From Roseibium salinum (GTDB taxonomy: Bacteria; Pseudomonadota; Alphaproteobacteria; Rhizobiales; Stappiaceae): 64,000 nucleotides of DNA. The notes under the pieces are model-generated. The model did not search any database and was not told the origin of the DNA. It worked only from the letters and a program-made list of their open reading frames with translations. Made by a program: the position numbers and the translations under genes. Where the stretch lies: the NCBI RefSeq assembly GCF_026240905.1, contig NZ_JAPEVI010000003.1:3720001-3784000 (forward strand), written 5' to 3'. Below, one piece after another: positions 9,269 to 18,279 of this stretch. Numbering within the stretch: the first letter of the stretch is position 1; every line of letters starts with the position of its first letter.

Positions 9269-9424
9269 GTATTGATTTCTTTCGAATTTAAAACTTGACT
9301 AGGAGCCTCATAAAATGTTTGACACGACGCGTGTATGGTAGCTCGATACCAGCAAAACATTCAGTATTCGTCTGCGCAAGGCGCCCGCCAGGCAGCAGGC
9401 GGCTCAATAAATTGGGATGGGACG

Positions 9425-10687
9425 ATGAATTCCTTCAAGCTCGGCCTGATGGCCGCAACAGCCTTGTTCGTTACCCCGGCACTGGCTGCAACACCTGCCG
9501 AGGTCCTCAAGATTTATGGCGATGTCGCTCAGGCCGCATATGAAGATCTGCTCGAGAGCGCCATGACGCTCAAGGACGCCGTCGATGCGCTGGTCGCCGA
9601 GCCGACGCAAGCCAACCTGGAAGCCGCCCGCGCTGCCTGGATCGCGGCGCGCAATCCCTATCAGCAGACCGAAGCCTACCGTTTCGGCAATGCCATCGTC
9701 GACGACTGGGAAGGCAAGGTGAATGCCTGGCCGCTCGACGAGGGACTGATCGATTATGTTGACGCGTCCTACGGCGAAGATTCCGAAGCAAACGTCTTCT
9801 ATACCGCCAACGTGATCGCCAATCCGAGCCTGGAAGTCGGCGGCGAGACAATCGACGCCGGCACGATTACGCCGGCCCTGCTGGCCGACAGTCTGCAGGA
9901 AGCAGGTGAAGTCGAGGCAAATGTCGCCACCGGCTATCATGCGATCGAGTTTCTGCTCTGGGGGCAGGACCTGAACGGCACCGATGCGGGCGCCGGCAAC
10001 CGTCCGGCCACCGATTTCGATCCGGCCAACTGCACCGGCGGCAATTGCGAGCGCCGCATCCAGTACCTGCAGGCCGCGACCGATCTGCTGATCTCGGATC
10101 TGGAAGAAATGGCTGCCGCCTGGGCACGCGGCGGGGAAGCCCGCAAGGAACTCTCGGCCAAAGGCGATGCCGGCGGCCTTGCCACCATCCTGACCGGCAT
10201 GGGCTCCCTGTCCTATGGCGAACTGGCGGGCGAGCGCATGAAGCTCGGCCTCATGCTGCACGATCCGGAAGAAGAGCACGACTGCTTCTCCGACAACACC
10301 CACATGTCTCACTACAATGACGTGGTCGGCATCCGGAACGTCTATTTCGGCGAATACAAGAGCCCGTTGGGCAATGATGTTTCCGGCCCGTCGCTGGCGA
10401 GCCTGGTGGAGGACAAGGATCCGGAACTGGCAGCGGAAATGAAGGCCAAGCTGGATGCAACCCTGGCGGCCTTCGAAGCCATGAAGGCCCGTGCGGAAGG
10501 CGGCGAAGCCTATGACCAGATGATCGGCGAGGGCAATGAAGAGGGCAATGCCGTCGTCCAGGCCGCCATCGATGCCCTGATCGACCAGACCAGGTCCATC
10601 GAGCGCGTTGTCAAGGCGCTGGAACTCGAGGACATCGCGTTCGAAGGGTCCGACAGCCTGGACAATCCGACCGCCGTCTTCCAGTAA
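9425..10687 (+). CDS. Imelysin family (peptidase M75-like) periplasmic protein
   Basis: 420-residue exported protein. A signal peptide occupies residues 1-21, cleaved after TPALA. The conserved imelysin motif GxHxxE is present as GYHAIEF, with His near 172 and Glu near 175. Imelysin and EfeO-like proteins take part in iron uptake; the old peptidase label is not well supported. I take ATG 9425 rather than the longer open frame because the signal peptide begins there. First gene of a four-gene operon behind an Irr box, followed by a di-heme oxidoreductase, a second imelysin and a DUF1513 protein, a grouping seen in other Rhizobiales. Confidence 0.92.
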   Translation: MNSFKLGLMAATALFVTPALAATPAEVLKIYGDVAQAAYEDLLESAMTLKDAVDALVAEPTQANLEAARAAWIAARNPYQQTEAYRFGNAIVDDWEGKVNAWPLDEGLIDYVDASYGEDSEANVFYTANVIANPSLEVGGETIDAGTITPALLADSLQEAGEVEANVATGYHAIEFLLWGQDLNGTDAGAGNRPATDFDPANCTGGNCERRIQYLQAATDLLISDLEEMAAAWARGGEARKELSAKGDAGGLATILTGMGSLSYGELAGERMKLGLMLHDPEEEHDCFSDNTHMSHYNDVVGIRNVYFGEYKSPLGNDVSGPSLASLVEDKDPELAAEMKAKLDATLAAFEAMKARAEGGEAYDQMIGEGNEEGNAVVQAAIDALIDQTRSIERVVKALELEDIAFEGSDSLDNPTAVFQ

Positions 10688-10810
10688 GTCATCCGGAATT
10701 TCCTGCGTCCTGCCGGGACGCGGCGTACATCTGTCAGGCGGTGGCCATCTGCCGCCAGACCGTCAATCCTTCCGCGAACGGAGAGCGCGGAGGACAATCA
10801 GGATGCGACA

Positions 10811-12337
10811 ATGGGCGTGTTCCCAAATCCAGGCGCTTTGCTCGGCGCCGTCATCATCTGTCTTGCGGCGGGTACGGCCGCCGCAGAAGAACCGCTCTCC
10901 CACCGGGACGACCTGACGCCCGCGGACCGCGAAAAAGCCGCCAGCGTGCTGCGGCCGCCGGCCGATTTCGAAACGCCCGAATCGTTCGAGCCGATGCAGG
11001 GCGGGGCGGGAACGTCGACCCGGCGACCGGACCGGAATGCGTTTTCCCTGTCGAATGCCAACCTCACCTTCGAAGAAGAACAGACCTTCAAGCTTGGCAA
11101 CGGGATATTCAAGAAGCTCTGGGCGTCTTCGCCTTCCTCCACACAAGCGTCCGACGGTCTCGGGCCTCTCTATAACGCCCGGTCCTGCCAGGGCTGCCAT
11201 CTGAAGGACGGGCGCGGCCGCCCGCCGCGTCCCGGGGACGAAGCGGTGTCGCTTTTCCTGCGGCTTTCCATTCCCCCGCAGACGGACGAACAGCGCCGGG
11301 CGCTTGCCGACGGCAAGATCCTGTTTGTTCCAGAGCCGGTCTATGGCGGTCAGTTCCAGGGCTTTGCCGTGCCCGGTCTTCAGGGGGAAGGTCGGTTCGA
11401 TATCGAATTGGAAGACATCGAGGTGCCGCTGAACGGCGGCGAGACAGTTACCCTTCAAAAGCCGGTCTACCGCATCCGCGACCTCGGCTACGGCGAAATG
11501 CATGCGGACACGATGGTGTCCCCGCGCGTGGCGCCGCCGATGATCGGGCTCGGCCTGTTGCAGGCGATCCACCCGGGCGACATTGCGGCGCTGGCCGATC
11601 CGCAGGACGCCAACGGGGACGGCATCTCCGGCAGGATCAGCCATGTGCCGGATCCGGCGAGCGGCGAGACCGCCATTGGCCGGTTCGGCTGGAAGGCCTC
11701 GACGCCGACGATCCGGGCCCAGACGGCGGCCGCCTTTTCGGGAGATATCGGCATAAGCTCGCCGGACACGCCGGACAATTACGGCGACTGCACCCAGGCA
11801 CAGATCGATTGCCGCGCCATGCCCCACGGTGAGCAGGTGCGTCTCGGCCTCTCCGAAGTGCCGGACCCGATCATGGACCTGGTGACCTTCTATTCGGAGA
11901 ACCTTGCCGTGCCGATGCGCCGCGACGTGGACGATCCGGCGGTCCTCAAAGGCAAGCAGATTTTCCACGAGGCGGGCTGCCCTGCCTGCCACACCCCGAA
12001 ATTCGTGACCAGCCGCGACGCCGAAAACCCGGCCCACCGGTTTCAGCTCATCTGGCCCTATACCGACCTGCTGCTGCATGACATGGGCGAGGGCCTGGTC
12101 GACAACCGCCCTGTCGGAGACGCGAGCGGGCGTGAATGGCGCACGCCGCCTCTCTGGGGCATCGGGCTGACGCGCACGGTCAACAATCATACGCGGTTCC
12201 TGCATGACGGGCGGGCGCGCAATCTGCTGGAAGCCATTGTGTGGCACGGCGGCGAAGCGGCCCAGGCCCGGGACAAAGTCGTTGCGCTGACGCCCGGGGA
12301 CCGCCAGTCTCTCATCCGGTTCCTGGAGTCCTTGTGA
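10811..12337 (+). CDS. Di-heme oxidoreductase family (DUF1111, c-type cytochrome)
   Basis: 508-residue exported protein with an N-terminal signal peptide (hydrophobic residues 8-24, ending TAAAEE). Two c-type haem attachment motifs are visible: CQGCH near residue 126 and CPACH near 390. The spacing is that of the di-heme oxidoreductase/DUF1111 family, formerly called thiol oxidoreductase and related to cytochrome c peroxidase. Lying between two imelysins in an Irr-linked operon, it may change the iron oxidation state in the periplasm during uptake; that role is inferred from context. It ends at 12337, overlapping the next start codon (TGATG). Confidence 0.9.
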   Translation: MGVFPNPGALLGAVIICLAAGTAAAEEPLSHRDDLTPADREKAASVLRPPADFETPESFEPMQGGAGTSTRRPDRNAFSLSNANLTFEEEQTFKLGNGIFKKLWASSPSSTQASDGLGPLYNARSCQGCHLKDGRGRPPRPGDEAVSLFLRLSIPPQTDEQRRALADGKILFVPEPVYGGQFQGFAVPGLQGEGRFDIELEDIEVPLNGGETVTLQKPVYRIRDLGYGEMHADTMVSPRVAPPMIGLGLLQAIHPGDIAALADPQDANGDGISGRISHVPDPASGETAIGRFGWKASTPTIRAQTAAAFSGDIGISSPDTPDNYGDCTQAQIDCRAMPHGEQVRLGLSEVPDPIMDLVTFYSENLAVPMRRDVDDPAVLKGKQIFHEAGCPACHTPKFVTSRDAENPAHRFQLIWPYTDLLLHDMGEGLVDNRPVGDASGREWRTPPLWGIGLTRTVNNHTRFLHDGRARNLLEAIVWHGGEAAQARDKVVALTPGDRQSLIRFLESL

Positions 12338-13410
12338 TGCGCCAGCTTGTCTTGGCGGCCCTTGCCGCGTGTTCAGCCCTGCCCGCCATGGCTGCGGATT
12401 TCAATCCGCCGCTGGAGCGGATGATTTCGAATTACATCCGTCCGGCAACGGCGGAGTTCGCCGAAGCTGCCGCGGCTCTTCCCGCGAGCGTGGCCGCCGT
12501 CTGCAGCGATACGGATGCGCAAGCCGCCGACAGCTTCAAGGCCGCTTATGCGCAAACGCTGCGCGGCTTCGCCCGGGTGCATTTCCTGAGGTTCGGTCCG
12601 CTGCTCGATGACGACCGGCTGAACCGCCTCGCCTTTCTGCCGGATCCGCGCGGCATCGCGCAGCGCCAGATCCGCAAGATCTACGCGGAAAAGCAACCCG
12701 ATGCACTTTCGGCCGACGGCCTCAAGAGCAAGAGCGTTGCCGTTCAGGGCCTGACGGCCCTGCAACTGATCGCGTTCGACAAGGAAGGCAGCGTCGTTCT
12801 GGGGCAGCCGGACGCGGACAGGGATTACACCTGCGGCTACGCGCAGGCGATTTCCGAAAACGTCGCCTCCATCGCCGCCGCTCTCGCCGCTGCCTGGGCC
12901 GATCCGGACGGCTACAGTGCCGTGCTGCTTTCGGCCGGACCGGACAGCGAGGCCTTCCGCTCGTCCAAGGAGGCGATGGAGACGGTCTTCAATGCGCTGG
13001 TAACCGGGCTGATCATCGTGCGGGACCAGGATCTTCTGCCGGCGCTCGGCGCATCCGCGGAAAAGGCGAGGCCGCATCGTTTCCCGTTTTCCCGCTCGGG
13101 CAACGGCGTGCTTTACCTGTCGAGCGAACTCGGCGGTATTCGCGATGCTCTCCTCGGCTTCGACCTTGAGCGCAGGACGCCTGAGGATTTCCGCTGGATC
13201 GCCGGCACCTTGCGTTTCGAATTCGACAATGCGCAAACCTACCTGGACAGGCTCGAGCCGCCGTTGAGGCAGACATTCGATGAAGAGGGCGGCTACGACC
13301 AGGCCGCCGTGCTGGCGATCACGGTGAAATCCATCCGCGACACCGTGGCGCTGGAACTGGCCGGCGCCCTGGGGCTGGCGGGCGGCTTCAATTCGCTGGA
13401 CGGTGACTGA
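12337..13410 (+). CDS. Second imelysin family protein (lacks the GxHxxE motif)
   Basis: 357 residues, starting at ATG 12337, which overlaps the upstream stop codon. Residues 1-20 form a signal peptide ending PAMAAD. The fold-type repeats, such as AAYAQTLRGFARVHFLRFGPLL and KSKSVAVQGLTALQLIAFD, match the imelysin family, but where the first imelysin has GYHAIEF this protein has GLTALQLIAF, so the His and Glu are absent. Probably a diverged partner of the first imelysin, perhaps binding rather than processing metal. Its stop shares a base with the DUF1513 start at 13410. Confidence 0.85.
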   Translation: MRQLVLAALAACSALPAMAADFNPPLERMISNYIRPATAEFAEAAAALPASVAAVCSDTDAQAADSFKAAYAQTLRGFARVHFLRFGPLLDDDRLNRLAFLPDPRGIAQRQIRKIYAEKQPDALSADGLKSKSVAVQGLTALQLIAFDKEGSVVLGQPDADRDYTCGYAQAISENVASIAAALAAAWADPDGYSAVLLSAGPDSEAFRSSKEAMETVFNALVTGLIIVRDQDLLPALGASAEKARPHRFPFSRSGNGVLYLSSELGGIRDALLGFDLERRTPEDFRWIAGTLRFEFDNAQTYLDRLEPPLRQTFDEEGGYDQAAVLAITVKSIRDTVALELAGALGLAGGFNSLDGD

Positions 13411-14567
13411 TGGCAAAGCGGCCTTCCACGGCACGGGCCTTGTCCCGTCGAAGTTTTCTTTCGGCGCTGGGCAGTCTTGCGGCCCTGCCGGCCTTCGGCC
13501 GATCGACGCTGGCTGAAAGTCTGTTGAGCCGGGAGGCCGCCGCGGGGGTGCCGATCTTCGCCAGCGCCTTCCGAAAGGCGAATGGCGATTTCGGCATCGC
13601 CATTGTGGACGATCTCGGCCAGATCCTTGCCGAAATTTCCCTGCCCGGAAGAGGGCACGGCATTGCGGTCGCGCCGGACCGGTCCCGGTTTGCCGCCTTT
13701 GCCAGGCGCCCCGGAACCTTTGCGGTCGTCGTCCGCCCCTTCGCCGACACCCGGCCGGAACTGCTGACATCGGAACCGGGGCGCCACTTCTATGGCCACG
13801 GCTGCTTTTCCGCCGATGGCCGGCTGCTTTACGCGGTCGAGAACGACTATGCCGCAACGCGGGGCGTCATCGGTGTCTACGATGCCAGCGGCCGTGAGAC
13901 CCGCCGGGTCGGCGAACTGGAGACCCATGGGGTCGGTCCGCACGATATTCTTCTGTCTGCCGACGGCCGCACGCTGATTGTCGCCAATGGCGGCATCGAA
14001 ACCCATCCGGAGAGGGGACGGGAGAAACTGAACCTCGGCACGATGGCGCCCTCCGTGGTCTTTCTCGACGCCGGGACGGGGGATCTGCTCGCCAGCCACG
14101 CGCTGGAGACCTCGCTTCATCAACTGTCGCTCCGGCACATGGCGCTGGACGGTGCCGGCCGGGTCTGGGTCGGCGGGCAATTCCAGGGACCTGAGAGCGA
14201 GACGCCGCCGCTGGTTGCTGTCTTTTCCCGCGATGAAGCCCCGATACCGGCCGCCATTCCCGGACCGGTCGCATCAGGGCTTCAAAATTACATCGGCTCG
14301 GTCACCGCGAATGCGGCGGGCGATGTGATTGCAACCTCGGCGCCGCGCGGCGGGCAAACGCTGTTCTGGCACGCCGGCACCGGTGCCTTCCTAGGCGCCC
14401 AGGCGATCGCGGACGGTTGCGGCGTCGCGCCGATCGACCAGGGCAGTTTTCTGATTTCGGATGGAAACGGTGCGCTGTCGCTGGTGAGCGGTCCGTCGGC
14501 GCCCGCCGAAGTGCTTTCCCGTCCGCCGGGCGTTTCCTGGGACAATCACATGTTTGCCTTGTCCTGA
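13410..14567 (+). CDS. DUF1513 protein with Tat signal, beta-propeller type
   Basis: 385 residues. The N-terminus contains LSRRSFLSALGSLAALPAFG, a twin-arginine export signal, so it is folded or metallated before export. The body has repeated strand motifs (HGIAVAPDRSRFAAFARRP, GHGCFSADGRLLYAVEND, GPHDILLSADGRTLIVANGG) of a WD40/YVTN-like beta-propeller. DUF1513 proteins are regularly the last gene of imelysin/di-heme oxidoreductase operons. A periplasmic role in iron acquisition is inferred from the operon and its Irr box. The start overlaps the preceding gene by one base. Confidence 0.88.
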   Translation: MAKRPSTARALSRRSFLSALGSLAALPAFGRSTLAESLLSREAAAGVPIFASAFRKANGDFGIAIVDDLGQILAEISLPGRGHGIAVAPDRSRFAAFARRPGTFAVVVRPFADTRPELLTSEPGRHFYGHGCFSADGRLLYAVENDYAATRGVIGVYDASGRETRRVGELETHGVGPHDILLSADGRTLIVANGGIETHPERGREKLNLGTMAPSVVFLDAGTGDLLASHALETSLHQLSLRHMALDGAGRVWVGGQFQGPESETPPLVAVFSRDEAPIPAAIPGPVASGLQNYIGSVTANAAGDVIATSAPRGGQTLFWHAGTGAFLGAQAIADGCGVAPIDQGSFLISDGNGALSLVSGPSAPAEVLSRPPGVSWDNHMFALS

Positions 14568-14695
14568 TTGAGATACGGGCCGCGTTCGGATAAAGCTCGA
14601 CGCAGGTGCCTTTCCCGCTTTTGTCAAATTCGACAGGCATCTTTGCGCCGGGATTGGTCTACATTGGACCGATTCGCGAAAGGGAGACGCTGAAT

Positions 14696-17608
14696 ATGCG
14701 ACGGCTTTTGATCGGACTGGGCAGCCTTGTGTTCGTGCTGGCGACCATCGTTCTGGTGGCGCCGCTATTCCTGCCCAAGGACGAGATCAAGCGGCAGGTC
14801 GTGGCGGAAGTCGATAAGCGACTGGGCTGGCGCGTCCGGCTGGACGGGCCGGTGTCCCTGTCGCTCCTGCCCGGTTTTTCCCTTGTCGCGGAGAATGTCG
14901 GCCTCTCCGGTGAGGCGGGGGCCGACGGAATCGAATTTGCCAAGGCGGAGCGCGTCGAGTTCGGTCTCGCCTGGGGCGGCCTCGTATCCGGCAATATCCG
15001 GGTGACGGGCATCGCGCTCGACAAGCCGGACATCTACCTGGAGGTCGGGCCGGACGGCACCACCAGCTGGGAGCCGCGCAAGGACCTGCCGCTTGAGGAA
15101 GCGGTCACGGCTTCCGGCGAAGGAGACGTTGCCTCCCCAGCCGGCGAAACGGCACCGCAGGAGGCGCCCGCCGCCCCCGAACAGCAGAAGGTTTCGGAAG
15201 GCTATCTGAAGAGCATTGGCGTCGACAGCCTTGAGATCACCGGCGGCACGGTCACCTACAGGGATCAATCCTCGGACCAGCCGGTCAGGATCGGCGGTCT
15301 GAACCTGACCTTGCAGGCACCGGATCTTGCCGGGGACGTTTCTCTGGCGTCCAGCTTCACGCTGCAGGACATTCCCTTCAATGTTGCCGGGCACCTCACC
15401 AATCCGCTTGGTCTGGCGGCGGGCGAGCAAACACCGGTCAACCTGACGGTATCCTCCGGCGAAAACACGATAGAGGTTTCGGGTGAAACCGGACTGGCGC
15501 CGGTGCGCGGGGAACTGGCGGTCGAAGGATCCGGTCCCTCCCTGAAGGCACTGGCCGCGCTTGCCGGACAGGAGCTTGCCACGGATCCGGGTGCGTTTAC
15601 CGTGAACGCGAAAGTATCGGGAACCGAAGCGGCGGTTTCGGTCGCCGATCTTCATCTCACCCTCGGCCAGCTGTCTCTCGGCGGCGCGGCGGAGGCCGAT
15701 CTTGCCGGACTGGTGCCGGAGGTATCCGGGCGGCTGATCCTGAAAGACGGATCGATTGCCGACCTGCTCCTGCTTGCCGGGCGGGATCTTCCGGCCAGCG
15801 GAAAACTGAGTGCCGACCTTGGCTTTGAGACCGTCGGCCTGACCGCCGAGGAACTGGTGGCCGGGCTCGATATCAACGGTTCCATCTCGATTGCGGACGG
15901 CGAGATCGGGGGCCTCGGGCTGGCATCCGCCGTCGGCGGTGACCCGGAAGCGGACCGGCTGACCAATCTCGCCATGGAGGTGGATCTGCAGGGGCTCGAG
16001 GAGCCGATCGCGTTGAGCGGAGCGCTCTCCTGGCGCGGGGAAGCCTTCAGCCTGACGGGCGAGGCGGACACGGCGCGGCTGCTGGCGGGCGACGCGGCTC
16101 CCCTCTCGGTGAGCCTGAAGGGCAACCGGGTAAGTGCCGGCTTTGACGGCCGGGCGGCGATGTCGGGAAATCTCGACGGCGCGGTGCGGCTGGAGACGGC
16201 CGATCTGCGCGGGCTGATGGCCTGGATGGGCCAGCCGATCGGCGCGGGCGGCGGTCTGAAGACCTTCAAGGCGTCCGGCATCTTCGGAATGCAGGGCGAG
16301 GCGATCACGTTCGAGGAAACCCGCTTCACGCTGGACGACACGTCGGGCGAGGCAAACGGCAAGATCGTGCTCGGCAAGAAGCCCAAGGTCACCGCACGTC
16401 TGGCGCTACGCGAACTGGTTCTCGATCCCTATCTCGGCGACCCTTCCGGAGCGGGCGAAGGCGCATCCAGGCCGTCTTCGTCTTCCGGCGGTGGTAGTGG
16501 AAACGGCGGAAATGGCGGCAAGAGATCCGGCCCCTCCGGCTGGAGCACGGCGGCGATTGATTTCTCCGGCCTGCAGGCGGTGGATGTCGATTTCAAGGTG
16601 ACCACCCGCGAAATCCGCTGGGACAAGATCAAGATCGACGAAAGCGCCCTCTCGACCACCATTGAGAACGGCGTCCTGACGGCCAATCTCGAGAACCTCT
16701 CGCTTTATGGCGGCTCCGGCACGGGCACCGTGACGCTGAACGGCGCGGCGGCAACGCCCGAGATTGCCGCAAAGGTTTCGCTCTCCCAACTGAATGCCTA
16801 TCCGTTGCTGCGGGACGCAGCGGAGTTCGACTGGATCGAGGGCAAGGCGGCCATCGACCTCGACGTGACGTCGCAGGGCGCCAGCGAGCAGGCGCTCGTC
16901 CAGGGATTGAACGGCACGGCGAGCTATCAGTTCGCCGATGGCGCGTTGCGCGGCATCAATATACCCCAGATGGTGCGCGGGCTTTCCATCGACACCCTGC
17001 TGGGCTGGCAGGAAAACCCGTCCGCGAAGACCGACTTCAGTACGCTCGAAGCAACCTTCCTGATCGAAAACGGCATCGCCCGGACGGAAGACCTGCTGCT
17101 TGTCGGCCCCTTGCTGCACATGACCGGCAAGGGCACGACGGATATGCCGGCGAAAAGGCTTGCCTTGCGCGTGGAACCGAGAATCGTGCCCACCCTGCAG
17201 GGCCAGGCGCCGCAGCCGCGCCGCAAGGGCGAAGACAAGAAACTTGCCGGATTGGGCGTGCCGATCGTGATCGAAGGCTCGTGGAGTGATCCGCGCATCT
17301 ATCCGGACATAAAGGGGATCTTGGAAGATCCCGAAGCCGCCTACGAGCAGCTGCAGAAATCCGGCGGTGAACTGATCTCGATCCTTCAGGGCAAAAAGGA
17401 TCCGTCGGAGCAACTGGTCGACACCGCCAACCAGGTCATCGAGCGCGCGACCGGCGGAAACACGCAGATCGATGTTCAGAAAGTCATCGACGGCGAGGTG
17501 GACGATGAGGAAGTCCTCAAAGCCGTTGAAGAAGGCTTCGGCCTGCCCTCCGGTCTGCTGGGCACCTTTCTGGGCAAGAAAAAGAAAGAGGACGAGAACG
17601 AGAATTAG
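14696..17608 (+). CDS. AsmA family protein
   Basis: 970-residue inner-membrane-anchored protein of the AsmA class, which bridges the periplasm and affects outer-membrane lipid homeostasis. One N-terminal membrane segment (about residues 3-22) is followed by the AsmA start KRLGWRVRLDGPVSLSLLPGFSL, here seen around residues 37-60. A Gly/Ser-rich linker near residues 590-615 separates it from the C-terminal AsmA_2-like half. The start at ATG 14696 has GGGAG about 8 nt upstream and begins directly with the membrane anchor; a longer open frame upstream adds a non-hydrophobic tail. Its TAG stop forms part of an inverted repeat shared with the convergent phnN stop. Confidence 0.9.
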   Translation: MRRLLIGLGSLVFVLATIVLVAPLFLPKDEIKRQVVAEVDKRLGWRVRLDGPVSLSLLPGFSLVAENVGLSGEAGADGIEFAKAERVEFGLAWGGLVSGNIRVTGIALDKPDIYLEVGPDGTTSWEPRKDLPLEEAVTASGEGDVASPAGETAPQEAPAAPEQQKVSEGYLKSIGVDSLEITGGTVTYRDQSSDQPVRIGGLNLTLQAPDLAGDVSLASSFTLQDIPFNVAGHLTNPLGLAAGEQTPVNLTVSSGENTIEVSGETGLAPVRGELAVEGSGPSLKALAALAGQELATDPGAFTVNAKVSGTEAAVSVADLHLTLGQLSLGGAAEADLAGLVPEVSGRLILKDGSIADLLLLAGRDLPASGKLSADLGFETVGLTAEELVAGLDINGSISIADGEIGGLGLASAVGGDPEADRLTNLAMEVDLQGLEEPIALSGALSWRGEAFSLTGEADTARLLAGDAAPLSVSLKGNRVSAGFDGRAAMSGNLDGAVRLETADLRGLMAWMGQPIGAGGGLKTFKASGIFGMQGEAITFEETRFTLDDTSGEANGKIVLGKKPKVTARLALRELVLDPYLGDPSGAGEGASRPSSSSGGGSGNGGNGGKRSGPSGWSTAAIDFSGLQAVDVDFKVTTREIRWDKIKIDESALSTTIENGVLTANLENLSLYGGSGTGTVTLNGAAATPEIAAKVSLSQLNAYPLLRDAAEFDWIEGKAAIDLDVTSQGASEQALVQGLNGTASYQFADGALRGINIPQMVRGLSIDTLLGWQENPSAKTDFSTLEATFLIENGIARTEDLLLVGPLLHMTGKGTTDMPAKRLALRVEPRIVPTLQGQAPQPRRKGEDKKLAGLGVPIVIEGSWSDPRIYPDIKGILEDPEAAYEQLQKSGGELISILQGKKDPSEQLVDTANQVIERATGGNTQIDVQKVIDGEVDDEEVLKAVEEGFGLPSGLLGTFLGKKKKEDENEN

Positions 17609-17704
17609 AGCGCGTCCCGGTTGATACACCGTCATTCCAGATCCGCGCGCAGCTTGCCCTGCATTCGTCCGGACTAGTTCCGCTGGTCCCGCGTTACGCT
17701 CTAA
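17605..17704. repeat. Inverted-ended intergenic element spanning two convergent stop codons
   Basis: TTAGAGCG (17605-17612) and CGCTCTAA (17697-17704) are perfect inverted ends of a 100-bp block filling the space between the AsmA and phnN genes. The TAG stops of both genes lie inside these ends. A similar start, TTAGAGCG-N2-TCCCGG, occurs at 54594, suggesting a dispersed palindromic repeat family. Confidence 0.4.
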
Positions 17705-18279
17705 AAGCCCAGGGCGTCCATCATCGTCGCGACGGCTGTCTCGACCGTGCCTGTGTTTTCGATCCGGATCAGGTTGGGAACGTTGTCCGGCTCCAGGTCA
17801 GCCCGTTCCAGGCGCGCCAGGATGTCTTCCCTGCTTTCCCGGCCCCGGGCCGCCAGGCGTTCGGCCAGTACCTCGACAGGGGCGGTGATCAGGAGAACGC
17901 AGGCGTTCTCGTATTTCTCCGCGGCCCGTTTCAGGACGCGGCGGGAGCCGTTGGCGATGACCGTGCCGCCGGAGGCGATGACATTGTCATAGGGTTTCGG
18001 GATGACATAGCCGAGACCATGGGCTTTCCAGGAAAGCGCGACCTCGCCAGCGGCAACCAGCCGCTCGAACTCCGCCTGGCTCAGCGTGTCGTGGTCTTCG
18101 GCATCGGCGTCGGCCGGGCGGGTGATCGCGCGCCGGGCGAAGATAACGTCGTCGCGGTGTTCCAGCCGATCCCTCAGCGCCGCCATCAGCGTGTCCTTGC
18201 CGGCGCCGCTGGGGCCGACGACCAGGACCATGCGGCCCGGGCCGAGCTTTTCCGATGTGTCCTTCACGGTGTCAGGCAA
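17701..18279 (-). CDS. phnN: Ribose 1,5-bisphosphate phosphokinase PhnN
   Basis: Phosphorylates ribose 1,5-bisphosphate to PRPP with ATP, the last step of the carbon-phosphorus lyase pathway. The P-loop GPSGAGKD and the guanylate-kinase-like fold (FARRAITRPADADAEDHD) identify it. I place the start at TTG 18279 (192 residues): GGAAGGA lies about 9 nt upstream, and the gene then overlaps the phnM stop by 8 bp. The longer frame to 18330 reads through the phnM coding end and begins with non-family sequence; GTG 18267 lacks a well-spaced ribosome-binding site. Last gene of the DUF1045-phnM-phnN group. Confidence 0.88.
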   Translation of the reverse strand: MPDTVKDTSEKLGPGRMVLVVGPSGAGKDTLMAALRDRLEHRDDVIFARRAITRPADADAEDHDTLSQAEFERLVAAGEVALSWKAHGLGYVIPKPYDNVIASGGTVIANGSRRVLKRAAEKYENACVLLITAPVEVLAERLAARGRESREDILARLERADLEPDNVPNLIRIENTGTVETAVATMMDALGF

